A DNA stretch of 64,000 nt from Gentiana macrophylla (lineage: Eukaryota; Streptophyta; Magnoliopsida; Gentianales; Gentianaceae). Under the pieces are notes generated by a model, which was not told the origin of the DNA, made no database searches, and saw only the letters and a program-made list of their open reading frames with translations. Below, piece after piece: positions 44,681 through 56,008 of the stretch. A program made the position numbers and the translations under genes. Each line of letters starts with the position of its first letter. Position 1 is the first letter of the stretch. The stretch is from NCBI GenBank assembly GCA_026214975.1, contig CM047810.1:95992316-96056315 (forward strand), written 5' to 3'.

Positions 44681-46443
44681 TGTAGGATGTAATATCGTCG
44701 GATGGATCAAGATCCACCCGACACGCAGCCGAAAGTACAAGATCTAGATCTAGTCAACCAAAGCACATAAAATAATAGATCTAAACCTACAAGGGGGTTT
44801 AGATTGCTTACCTGTTTATTGTGAATAAACACCAAGAACAATCCGAGATCCAAGATCCAAGAATTGAGAAGCCACCGTCTTTCGACGTGTATCTCCAAGC
44901 AACACCAAGTGGATGGTGATTCAAGCCGCTTGACCTCCTCGATATGCTACCGGAATAATCTCGAGGATTATCCTAACTCGAAACCCTATAATACTCGCAA
45001 ATATGCGTGTATGTCTATGTATCATTAGGATTAGGAGAACTCTCTTTATATAGGAGAGTAATCATTGTCCTCCAAGGATTGTTTAATTAATACAAAATCA
45101 ATTAAAATAATCATTTTCCTTAAAATATAAATCTAGAATATTCCTAAATTAATAAGAATATATAAAAGATTTTATTTTCCTTAAATTATTTAACAAATAA
45201 ATAATTTAATCACTTGTATCATATAATTATCAAGAAAACAAATTTCTTGATAATCAACCAAGCATCACACGCCACTTTCTTCTTGACCAATTAGGTCAAG
45301 AAGGCAACACACTAATTTGGGCCGAGTTCACGAAAAATATCTTTTCCATGTATTTAATTATCTAGTTCAATTAAACAATTAATCCACATATCTATTAAAC
45401 AGTCCAATCCAACTAATTAATATTAATTGAGGTGAAACGATTTAGAAAAACTATATGCTATATTAGAGTCACGCCGGGGACCATGGACCCATATTGAGTA
45501 GCTACAATAAATTAAATAAAATTATTTGTCAGACCGAACAATAATATTCAATCTATTAATTCCGGGATTACACCACCATAAACCCGAAATCGAACTCACC
45601 GAATATAGATAACTTACACTCAACCACGAGTGATAAGCGCCCACCGATATAATCATTACATACGGATAAATCCTCCATAGATCGCTCGCTTTGATTCGGG
45701 ATATCTCCGTAAACCCTTGTCGAAACCTCTTATCCTTATTTACCATTAACCCCTAGTGATCAATTAATTCATAACTAATATAATATGAACTCCCGGATCG
45801 ATCGCTTCTAGGATTAACAAATAAGGGAACCGTCTGCCTACTTCCGGGAAGGAATGGATTCCATATCTCGTGATAGCACAGGACTACTCACTCATTCCGT
45901 AATAGAGCTAACGAGAGTGTTAGACCACATACTTCTCGGGTGATCCTTACTAACACATCAAACCCTACCCTAGTCTAAGCAGCTTATCTCAGCAGATCAC
46001 CTCAGGATTGAGATTAATCCATATATGATCATCTTGTGATTCGATAAGACTTCTCGATTACGGAATTATATCGAGAACTCAAATCAAATCGGTCTAGCCC
46101 TATATGATTATCACCATATATAAATGCCCTACTAGGCACCCTATTACCGACAGTCCGGATAAAACTGTCACACTGTAAAGTGTTCTGGGCGCATTATTAG
46201 CATATTAATCATGAGATCCGTACTCAGATTAATCAACGCTACGGACTAAGTTAATTTTAAGTACATCTCACTAACTCAATCCTCTTGTGTATAGCCATAC
46301 ATTAAGTTATGTGATTACATGAACGAGGTACTTAAGGTTTTCAGTAGTGTCTTAATTATAAGTATAAATGCATATAATAAGATGAATTATTAATTATGTC
46401 CTAAAACAATTAGATAATTGTCTTTCGGACACTACACCTAACA
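44681..46443 (-). mobile_element. Solo LTR S2, 1763 bp
   Basis: On the minus strand it starts TGTTAGGTGTAGTGTCCGAA and ends ATTACATCCTACA, with a perfect TSD AAATC (44676-44680 and 46444-46448). No coding region. The minus-strand TATATAAAGAGAG near 45053 is its TATA box. Same family as S1 (27842-29528), with matching start (TGTTRG..GTAGYGYCCGAAAG), promoter and end. Confidence 0.9.
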
Positions 46444-46535
46444 AAATCAACCTTGCTCGAATACGTGGTACCTGCCGCAGCCTCGGTAGGTTAAATCCCT
46501 CGGAATTCATATTTTTGTGATATAGATGTATCTAT

Positions 46536-47020
46536 TGTTAGATATTTTTTCATAAATAAATATTTTGATTATCGTTTGCATACGAGTTGCCGTACGAATT
46601 AATGTTAACGCAATGAAACAGGGTTCATGAAGGGATGTGCATTTTCGAATCCAAGCTCCTTTTCAGATTCTGAATTTTGAACTGATGCACCTCTGCATGC
46701 GAATGGTGATAACCATTACCCTTTCGTGTAGAAACACCTCAGTTCGAATTGGGGTTCCTTCAGCTTATAAATAGGCATAGTATGCATACGAATTTTACAC
46801 AAGTCTTACAGCATCATCAGAACCAATTTCTGGAGTGACCTCGGGTTTGATTCAAACAAGTCCCTGTTTGAATCAAACACCTCCATTGTATCCTGAGAGA
46901 GATTTTCGATTGATCCCTAAGTGACAATTGAGTGGGACAAAACATCTCTTAGAAGACAACGCTTTGCGTGCCTTGGAGATTTTCCGAGTCTGTCAAATTC
47001 TTAGCAACAATTTTCTAACA
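46536..47020 (+). mobile_element. Solo LTR, 485 bp
   Basis: Starts TGTTAGATATTTTTTC and ends CAATTTTCTAACA, so its tips are inverted (TGTTAGA/TTCTAACA). The flanks TCTAT (46531-46535) and TCTAC (47021-47025) match at four of five. A TATA box, CTTATAAATAGGC, lies at about 46775. No coding sequence. A different family from S1, S2 and B. Confidence 0.6.
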
Positions 47021-47168
47021 TCTACAACTCCAAATAAACGAAAGGGCAATCCATAATTGTCATAAATATTCCCAAAATACCACATATTTCAATTCCGCTA
47101 AAAATAAGCGAGATACAACTAATTCACTATCTTTTGCCAAGAAAGAAACTGATAATACATGAATATAA

Positions 47169-47546
47169 GGGCATTCGTAGCAGAAGCCCTATATGGTGCC
47201 CTATCCCTAAAATGAAGATAAAAAATAGAGTTTATCCCAAAATAGCTTCCACAACAAAGTCTCTATCCCTATTTATTTTTAATGATATGAACAGTGCATC
47301 CCTATTTGTGGGGATGCACTATTCACGCCCTAAACATATTTAATTATTAAAAATTATAGGGATATGGATAGGGATGCTGCTGGAATGAAATAATAAATAT
47401 TTAATGTGTATAAATATGGTTGTGAGGTAGAATATGTATTATTTAATATTATTTGAGATTTTTGAATTGAGATGTTGTAAAATAGGGATATGCATTATTT
47501 TATATTATTTTAAGGATAAAATTTGAGGCCTCTGATAAGAATGCCC
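47169..47546. mobile_element. Tourist-like (PIF/Harbinger) MITE, 378 bp
   Basis: Terminal inverted repeats GGGCATTCGTAGCAGA and (inverted right end) GGGCATTCTTATCAGA; the 3-bp TSD TAA is on both sides (47166-47168 and 47547-47549). An internal hairpin, GTGCATCCCTA...GGGGATGCAC, lies near 47295-47325. No ORF. Confidence 0.8.
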
Positions 47547-47549
47547 TAA

Positions 47550-48194
47550 GAGTATTAACTATGGGCGCACAACCCAAGAAATAAAGTGAAAGTACAATTT
47601 ATTGCACAAGAAAAGGGAACAACCTATATATGATAAACTAGGAGACATAACAACTGTAAGCTACGAGATCTTCTTCTGTCTCCTCGATGTCAACATTACT
47701 TTATCTGAAAATGTTAAGTAATTGGTGAACATGACGCCCTTGTAAAGAAAATATAATTAAAATGAGCCATAGTAGTATATGGAAAATACGCTTCTAGTTC
47801 ACTATTAATACAAACATACTTTAAAAATACTTGTTAATAACTATCATACTAAAATTCTACATATGAATAATGAAAATAGGGAGTTGGACATGACATAAAT
47901 GTATCCTAACATACTAATGCATACTCGTGAATTACCCTACTTACCATATCATAACTAGCCAAATAACCCGTGCATCATGCACGGGAGGTAAGTTTATAAA
48001 TATAAAAAAACACATTGATATGTCATAGAATAAATTCTAATCAGTAGGACTTTAAAAGTTTCGAAAGAAAAAAAACAATCTTCTTAATTAATCATATTAC
48101 AGTCGTTGGACAATAGTAAAAGAGGATGAAATGTTTCTTCTTGTACATAAAAGATAAATTTTAGTTGTCACAAATACCGAACCTTGTCAAATTT
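47550..48194. other. Intergenic, with CCCGTGCAT palindrome
   Basis: AT-rich and without genes. CCCGTGCATCATGCACGGG at about 47968-47986 is a perfect 9-bp inverted repeat around one base; it probably marks the end of a transposon, but no partner end was found. Confidence 0.35.
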
Positions 48195-48330
48195 ATGTAG
48201 CACAACCGATGAAGCATTACCCTGGTGATAAAAATTGAGGCCCCAAGACCAAGAGATCATGGGTTCAAGCCTCCTTGAGGCAAAAAAGAGTGTGTGAGTT
48301 TAGTAAATAGGTTTTCGTATCCGTTAAAAA
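48195..48330 (+). mobile_element. SINE-like tRNA-derived sequence
   Basis: A box-A-like GCATTACCCTGGTGATAA (about 48213), box-B-like GGGTTCAAGCC (about 48262) and a downstream GTGTGTGAGTTTAGTAAA, followed by an A run (48327-48332). This has the layout of a plant SINE and the same order as the copy at 7141. Confidence 0.5.
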
Positions 48331-48332
48331 AA

Positions 48333-50400
48333 CAAAATTATACCTGAATAGGATAATTGAATCTATCAAACTATCTATCCATCTATCTATCTATATGTTT
48401 GGAAATGCAATTTGCAGGAATTTAGAGATACGAATTAGAATTTTACCACACTTTATAACTAATATACTTAACATTATAACTACCAAACTTAGTCTTAGAC
48501 ATTATAGCTCAAAACGAATACATATATAAAATATAAGTAGGCCAATTTTAAATGTCTATGGGTGTTTAAGAAAAACAATTTATATTGTAATATTTTTTGA
48601 GTTGTTCGCCCGCCCCATATCGGCTTAAGGCGCCTCAGCCTACCAGATTTTTTTTTATGATTCCTGAATGACCATTGACATTCAAAACTAAACATTGATA
48701 TTTACTCCATCACCCCTTAAATTCTCCGGAATTTTGCCTACCATTCCGACAAAGTTGCCAAGCCTTCAATCTTTTTTTTTCAAAAATAAAAAATATTTTT
48801 TTTTAGGGGAAAAAATAAAAAATACTAAAACTTCAATTTATTCAATCAACAATGCAATATTCAAATTCAATACCCTGAAATTTCTCCCCTAATTAATTTT
48901 GCATATCCCTCTTGCACAATTATTAGACCATTGAATTCATTCCATCACTCAATATTTGTGTCTCTCTCTTTTTTATTTTTGTGTGTGAAAGGAGTGCCTA
49001 TTTTATTCTCTGAATTGTTTGTAACCTGGGTTGATTGACTTTCGGTTACATCAACTTTACTTGTTTTCTTTTCCATGTGAGTATTATGAAGCAATTTCCA
49101 TCCCGTTCTAATGATTTTTGCATTTATCAATATATTGTAATGTCTATTTAGACAATGGATGTCTTGATAAGTATGGTGACAATTTACCGGGAAAATGAGG
49201 AAAGTTGATGTAGCATTGGTATCTTATTCAATCGGTACATTAATTATATTGTACTTTTCTCTAGTTCAAACTCTATTACTATTGAGGCAGTACAACAAAA
49301 TATCAATTTATTGTTGAAGAGAACAAAAGAATAAATAGATAAAGTAAAAAACATAATGAGAAAATTTCAATACACTACAAAAGAAAACAAATAATACATC
49401 AAATTTATTAGAATAAAATCGTTTTATCAAAGAAAGTACTCATTCTATCGACTTTAATAAAATAAAAAGATGATATCATAAAAGTACTCATTCTAAGGTG
49501 TTTATGGTTGAATTATCATGTCATTTACCTTCTCTTTTTCTGGCTACGTGCATAAAATGCAGGTGAAGGCTCAATTTTGAACATTATGAGGCGGATGTTG
49601 TTATACTGCGAAAGAGCACAAAGAAATAAATCAACATGAATAAAATTGAAGCCGTCAATAAAAGAAATATTTATTCTATCCAAATCAGTAAAATAGAAAC
49701 ATTATATGGTCTTTTAGATAGCCGGAACACGACGTATAGAAGCAGGAGGAGAGAAGAGAACCAAAAAATCGTCCTCTATACTGCAAAAGGAACCAAAAAA
49801 ACACCAAATGTATATTCAATGAGTGTATTAAGAAATCTAGTATTTTTTTAGAAATAAACAAAATAGAAATTAAGTTTATATGAAGAAGTTACACGTTTTG
49901 ACTACATAATCTTAAAAAGTATTTTAGCCGGAGGGTGATGATGGTTGTACGCAGGTGCGGCGGAGAGAAGCGGTAGTAGAACAAAAGAAAACAAAAATGC
50001 TATTAGGCTGCAAAAAAAACACCAACCACACTAACATTAAATCAAAATAAACTAAACAATAACTAAAGATGAAGAGTCCTGCCAAAATATAAATAGGATG
50101 AAGATGAAAGGCGGTGATTAAGACTCATTTTTTAAATTTTAAAATTTGAATATAGTGTAAATTCCCATTAGAGATTTGGGGGAGTAATTTAAGGGATGTT
50201 GTTGGGGAGGGAATTAATTGAATACACACTCTTTTTTTTTTTTTTTAAGAAACTGGTTTAAAAAACGGGTCAATTGCAGGTTTGGAGCCGGTTTGCGGGT
50301 AGTTGATTTAAAACACCTTCGAAAACATCTATAAATAATATATACACGAAGCAATTTAGCCCGTTTCCCTTCAATTACCCGACCCAAACCCGGTAATAAA
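48333..50400. other. Anonymous AT-rich intergenic DNA
   Basis: CTATCTATC-type microsatellite at 48370-48395. Short ORFs (e.g. 48695-48892, 49636-49851) have no recognisable domains. Two similar GGCGGAGAGAAG/GGAGGAGAGAAG segments occur near 49745 and 49960. Nothing else is supported. Confidence 0.35.
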
Positions 50401-50404
50401 AAAA

Positions 50405-50705
50405 TAAAAAATAAACATAAATACTTCCGCATCCAACAAAATCTGCCACATTAATAAAACAAATAATATTACTAAATTAAAAAAACCAGCCGTATTTAAT
50501 GAAAATAAAAAATACTCCAGCATTTACTCAAAATAATATTCTGCCATAATAAAAAATCAACAAAATCTGCCACATTAATAAAACCAATAATATTACTAAA
50601 TTAACAAAACCAAATTATTTAATGAAAATAAAAATACTTCCGCATTTACTCAAAATAATATTATTCGCCGTAATAAAAAATCAAAAAAATTCTACCGCAT
50701 TAAAA
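50405..50705. repeat. Tandem repeat, period about 124 bp
   Basis: AACAAAATCTGCCACATTAA plus following sequence recurs at 50435 and 50559; the linked CCGCATTTACTCAAAATAA segment also recurs. About 2.3 units. Related TTTACTCAAAAAAA fragments reappear at 51062-51140. Confidence 0.7.
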
Positions 50706-52550
50706 ATAAAAAAGGGGGAGTTGCCCAAAAGGACATAAAAAGTAAAATAATAGGTATTTAGGACACTATTAAATTTTAATTGATAAAAAGGACAAAAACA
50801 TTGAAACCTTACCAAATTACCCCAAATTACCAATGAAAATCCTTACAAGAAGGGTAAAAATGTAAATTAATGGCATTTATATTTTACACGGTGGGCTCTT
50901 GTGTGTTTTATTAGGACCATAATAAAATTTCTGTCAACTAAATTAGTCTATTAAAAACTAATTACTCCTTATTACCAAATAATTTGTTAGTCCGTCCTTA
51001 ACGCCCTATTAAGTTGATTAGTAGTCCTTATCAACAAAAAACCCAATCAAAAATACGGCCGCATTTACTCAAAAAAAAAATCAAAAAAATTCTGCCGCAC
51101 ATTATTTGAAAAAATACGGTCGCATTTACTCAAAAAAAATTCTCCCCCATTTCTATATCAACACATATTATTCCCATCATTTGCATTTCTCCCAATTCTC
51201 GATTTATTTCTTCCCAAATTACGCATTCATTTCCCCCTGCAAGTAAATCTATCAATGTACACATTTCCACGAGTTTCCCCAATTTCCCATTCATGTCTGA
51301 TGTTTTTATACAAACTATTGGAATAGCACACATTTTTCACTGTGTTTGATTTTTTTGCCAGGTTGCTAAGTTGTTAGGACCGCCCATATTTGAAGCTTCA
51401 CACACTCTCAATCCATTAATAATTATCAGGTAATTTCTTTTCTCCATGGTCTTGGTCTTTGGCTGATTATCTATGGATATAGGGATTCAATGCTATTGGT
51501 GTTATTCTTCTAATGAACATAAAAAAAATCCAGATAATACAAAAAAAAAAAAAAAAAAAAAAATCCAGATATTACAAAAAAAAGAACAACACAACCCGTC
51601 CCATTTCTATAAAATAAAAAAAAAATGAAAATCAGATTTTCTACACCATTGCCATTGCTAATTTTACATTTTCTTCACCAATGATTTTTTTTTCCCCTCC
51701 AGGTTTATGAGTTATCATTAACGAATCTTCAATTCTGGCCTTTCCATTTCATCACATCAAAGCAATCATAACCACTGAAGAGGTAATTACTTGGAACAAT
51801 GCTTTTTTTTCTTCTTGATTTAAGGAAAATTCTATTGCGTAGAGAATTTACAAAACCAATTAATATTTCTCAGGTAATTTCTTTTCTATCTTTATTCATT
51901 TTATCATATTCTGCATGGTTTAATTCAAGTTCATGTTTTTTTTTCCAATTTTGATTTTTTTAAGGGCTTTCAAATATGTAATTACTGTTTTCAATTCTTT
52001 TTCCCGGTTTAAAATTCATATATTGATCCACTAAAAAAAATCATATATGGAATTATTGTTTTTTCTGTTTTGTTTTGAAATTTTTTTCCACATGTAAAAT
52101 CATCTACACAATTATTTTTTCCTTTTTTCGCAATTTTTTTTCCTTTTACGTATAGTAAAATAGTGAACATTAACATTAGAACACATTTAAAATGGAGTGT
52201 TTTAATGAGAATCAACATTAAATGTTCAAAGATTCACATGTTTTTTAATTCCATTAGGTATGATATACATTATTTTTATTTATTTTTTGTGTTTTCTTTT
52301 GTGCCATATATGGATCCACTGAAAAAAAAAATTCATATATGGAATTATTGTTTTTTCTGTTTTGTTTTGAATTTTTTTTAACCCAATAACTCATTCAAAG
52401 CAGTAGAGAATTTAACCGGTTAGATTTCATTCAAAAAAATGAAAAAATGTTGTACACAAAAATACCATAAATACCATAGTAACAAATAAAATGCAAAACA
52501 TAATTAAAAAAAAGAGAAAAAAACACTGTAAACAAAAATACCATAAATAC
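50706..52550. other. AT-rich DNA with poly-A/T runs; possible upstream part of the RPA-like locus
   Basis: No continuous ORF. A direct repeat of about 70 bp containing ATATATGGAATTATTGTTTT occurs at 52017-52090 and 52305-52380. Exon-like segments bounded by AG and GT (e.g. 51703-51782) could be upstream exons of the gene starting near 53780, but I cannot show coding similarity. Confidence 0.3.
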
Positions 52551-53535
52551 CACCATAAATACATTTAACGGAATCATTCTAACAAAATGCAAAACGTAAT
52601 TAATAAAAGGAGGAATCTACGGACTTAAAAAAACAACTCTATTTTCGTCAAAGAAAAAAAAACTGTGACAAAAAATGCATAATCAATACCATAAATACAA
52701 TTTATATTTTATGATACCTAACATAAAAAAAAGATTTGAAAGAATAAAAAACATACCATGGGTACCATTTATATTTTATGAAACAACATAAAGTTTACCT
52801 AAAGATTTCAAATAATAAGAAGCAAAAACACGGAATTGGTGTATTGAATAAAACGAGAAACATAATAAAAAAAAGGCGGAATTATATTTTATGATCCGTA
52901 ACATAAAAAACGATTTGAAAGAATAAAAAAACACGGAATTAGTGGTTTATCGAATAAAATGCGGAACATAATAAAAAAAGGCCGAATTATATTTTATTAT
53001 CTCTAACATAATAAAAAAGATTTGAAAGAATAAAAAAAAAGCACCATAAATACATTTAACGGAATCATTCTAACAAAATGCAAAACGTAATTAATAAAAG
53101 GAGGAATCTACGGACTAAAAAAAATAGCTCTATTTTCGTCAAAGAAAAAAAAACTGTGACAAAAAATGCAGAATCAATACCATAAATACAATTTATATTT
53201 TATGATCCCTAACATAATAAAAAAGATTTGAAAGAATAAAAAACATACCATGGATACCATTTATATTTTATGAAACAACATATAGCTGTTTAAAGATTTC
53301 AAATAATAAGAAGCAAAAACACGGAATTGGTGTATTGAATAAAATGAGGAACATAATAAAAAAAAAGGCGGAATTATAATATATGATACGTAACATAAAA
53401 AAAAGATTTGAAAGAATAAAAAAAAATGGAATCAGTGGTGTATCGAATAAAATGCGGAACATAATAAAAAAAAGGCGGAATTATATTTTATTATCTCTAA
53501 CATAATAAAAAATATTTGAAAGATTAAAAAAAACA
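52551..53535. repeat. 491-bp tandem duplication with internal subrepeats
   Basis: CACCATAAATACATTTAACG starts at 52551 and again at 53042; both units continue through GGAGGAATCTACGGACT, TCTATTTTCGTCAAAG and CAAATAATAAGAAGCAAAAA in order. Each unit contains several variants of a subrepeat ACACGGAATY...GAATAAAATG...ACATAATAAAAAAAGG. AT-rich, non-coding. Confidence 0.8.
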
Positions 53536-53779
53536 CGGAATCAGTGTAACAAATACAATGCGGAACATAATAAAAATTTAGTGTAAATAATTTTTTTTAA
53601 ATACGGAATTGAACATAATAAAAACACGGAATCAGGGTGCCAAAATAAAATATTTTTTTAAATAGGGATTTTTTTTTTGTGGGTTGCAAGTGAACAGCTA
53701 TCAAGGTAACTATACTACGTGGTAAATATAGTTTTTCAACTTACAAAATTATTAATTTTGTATCTCGGTTGTTTTGTAG

Positions 53780-54832
53780 GAACAGTTTTACAAACAACAA
53801 AGTTCACAAAGTTTTATCTTGATTGCCGCTCAGTCATATGCACGTCTGTCAGTGACTGGTAAATTTCAAATAATCTAAATGCAGAATATCTATACACTTT
53901 TACTAGCTAATGAATGTGGATTGATTTATACAATTGTTCCTTATGGAATAATTATGTAATACAATGTAACAGGTATACAAGGGATATTTGTGCTCAACGT
54001 TTGGTTCACTGGGCAAGACGATCAGCGCACAAATCCAACAACTTGGTATTGATAGCCAATGCGAAGATAATTACAGTAGAAGATTTCAGATTTGTGCCTA
54101 ATGTACTACATACTTAATTCATATGGCTAAAGTCCTACTTCTTTTGATGTATTCATTGTATATAGCTAAAAAACTATAAGGAATGCCGAAATGTGACAGG
54201 TGAAACATTTTTGCATTCTTAATGCTATTGATATGTTATCTACTGATAACATGTTTTATGAGTCATGCAATAAATGTAATATGGAGGTGCATGTTGAACA
54301 ATGACGTAAGATGTGTTCCAGATGCCGTGCAGCCGTCCCCTGTACATTGCGGTAAATATACGCTCTCTATAGTCATTATTGTTCGCATATTACAATTTAC
54401 ATACTTATTCATTCTTCTTTTTATTTTCCAGTTATCGCATTCAGGCAGAAATATTAGACACCACTGGTGGTTTGCCAATATGCTTGACTGGTGTGGGTGC
54501 TGAGTTTCTTCTCCGCTCTACGCCTTTGTTGTTACAAAATAGCTTGAAAACGGTAATGAAAGATTATCATTTAGATTAACAATTAATTGTCGAACCCGAT
54601 TTGATTATCTTGCTGAAATATGATAAAATCCACAAATGTTTCAATTGTATAGGTTGATGGACGTCGTGTTTTGAAATAAGACATAAATAAGTTGTTGGGT
54701 CATTTTTACACGTTCGTGCTACACGCTCCATTAACGCCACATTCTAACGAACCTCCAGAAACTGCATTTATACGGAAAGTGGATTGAGGTGAGGCCTGTG
54801 CTCATGCTTTCAAACGCATGCATAAAAGAAAA
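53780..54832 (+). pseudogene. RPA1-like single-stranded DNA-binding protein fragment
   Basis: Five exon-like segments with GT-AG borders: 53780-53858, 53973-about 54055, 54200-54351, 54432-54552 and 54653-54832. The third encodes a zinc-ribbon-like block, FYESCNKCNMEV...CSRCRAAVPC. Across the 80-bp intron the frame continues as YRIQAEILDTTGGLPICLTG, then VGAEFLLRSTPLLLQNSLKT, and after the next intron VDGRRVLK. This is the layout of the C-terminal OB fold of replication protein A large subunits (CxxC...CxxC before a YRI-Q--I-D-TG strand), which bind single-stranded DNA in the nucleus. A TGA inside the ribbon exon (near 54302) breaks it, and Copia D cuts it at 54833. RPA1-like genes are also carried by plant Helitrons, so this may be element cargo. 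Confidence 0.55.
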
Positions 54833-55216
54833 TGTGGAAATATTACTCGAAAATATTACTCAATAGACTCGATCTGCTTTGAGGCTTCAACAGTGCTCAA
54901 AGATTCTTGCCGAGCTTAGATTTCGTGCATAATATTTTGTACACCTTATTTAATTGTAAAATTAATTGTAAAAGACATATTAATTGTGAGTCATATAAAC
55001 AATTAATATGTCAAACTCTAGTTTACTTTATGTCATAGACATAACTTTTACTTTTTACTTTTGCATGCTTGCCGCCCACATCTACATACTCAAGTGGCGC
55101 GCCAAGCTAGCTAGCTAGTCTCTATCTCAATTGTATCTATTTATACATCTTTTACTCAATGAATAAACTAAGTTGAAGTTTACTCTTGTGTGTATCACAT
55201 TCTCAAACTCTCTTCA
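54833..55216 (+). repeat. 5' LTR of Copia D
   Basis: Matches the LTR of C at its start, in the GACATATTAATTG...CAATTAATATGTC inverted motif, in ATTGTATCTATTTATAC (TATA region) and at GTTGAAGTTTACTC, up to CTCTCTTCA. Confidence 0.85.
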
Positions 55217-55322
55217 TGGTATCGAGCCTTACTGAGTTCTAAAATCCATTTAAAAACTCGATTCTTTTTAGGAAAAATGTCAACATTATCTCGAAGTTTC
55301 ATCTTCTTGATGAGACTCACAA

Positions 55323-56000
55323 ATGCCTCAAGTGAGATCGGATAATCGAACACTCTTCTTTACAAATTATAAACTTGATGGTAACAATTACTTGCTATGG
55401 TCAAGGTCCATGAAAATGTATATCTCCGGCCAGGGCAAGATGGGATATCTGTGCGGTTCCAAACTCGCCCTCTTTGAAAGCGACCCCAAGTTTGAAGCAT
55501 GGGATACGAGAAAATAACCAAGTCATGACCATCCTCACGAGGTCTATGACAAAAGAGATCGATGAGAACTTTATGATGTATGACACCGCTAAGGAAATGC
55601 AGGACAATGCCGTAGACCTTTACTCAAAAAGGACAATACATCCAAGTCTATGAACTCAAGCTCAGATTCAAAATTGCGCAGACAAGGGATATATGTCTAA
55701 CTCAATACTTTAATCAACTATCTAAGGCATGGCAACACCTAGATATGTTGGAAACTCACCCTGGAATGATGTTAAAGATGTTTGCACTCTTTAAAGACAT
55801 TATCGAGAAAAGAGAGTATTCAAATTCCTTCTGGATCGAATCCTACTCTTGATGATGTCGAGGTAGAATTCTTGCTACTAAACCTCTTCCAAATCTCAAA
55901 TCCATGTTTGCTGAGGTCAAACATGAGGAAAGCAGAGAGGAAAGTGATCTTTCTTTGAACCCCCTGCCGACAACCTCTACTGAAGGTACTTCGCCTCGCT
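55323..56000 (+). pseudogene. Copia D gag
   Basis: LDGNNYLLWSRSMKMYISGQ (about 55370) is the N-terminal gag motif; then FEAWDTRK and, after shifts, VMTILTRSMTKEIDENF and LSKAWQHLDMLETH. Compared with Copia C it keeps the same order. Broken by stops near 55515 and 55640. Confidence 0.8.
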
Positions 56001-56008
56001 AAAGGTTA

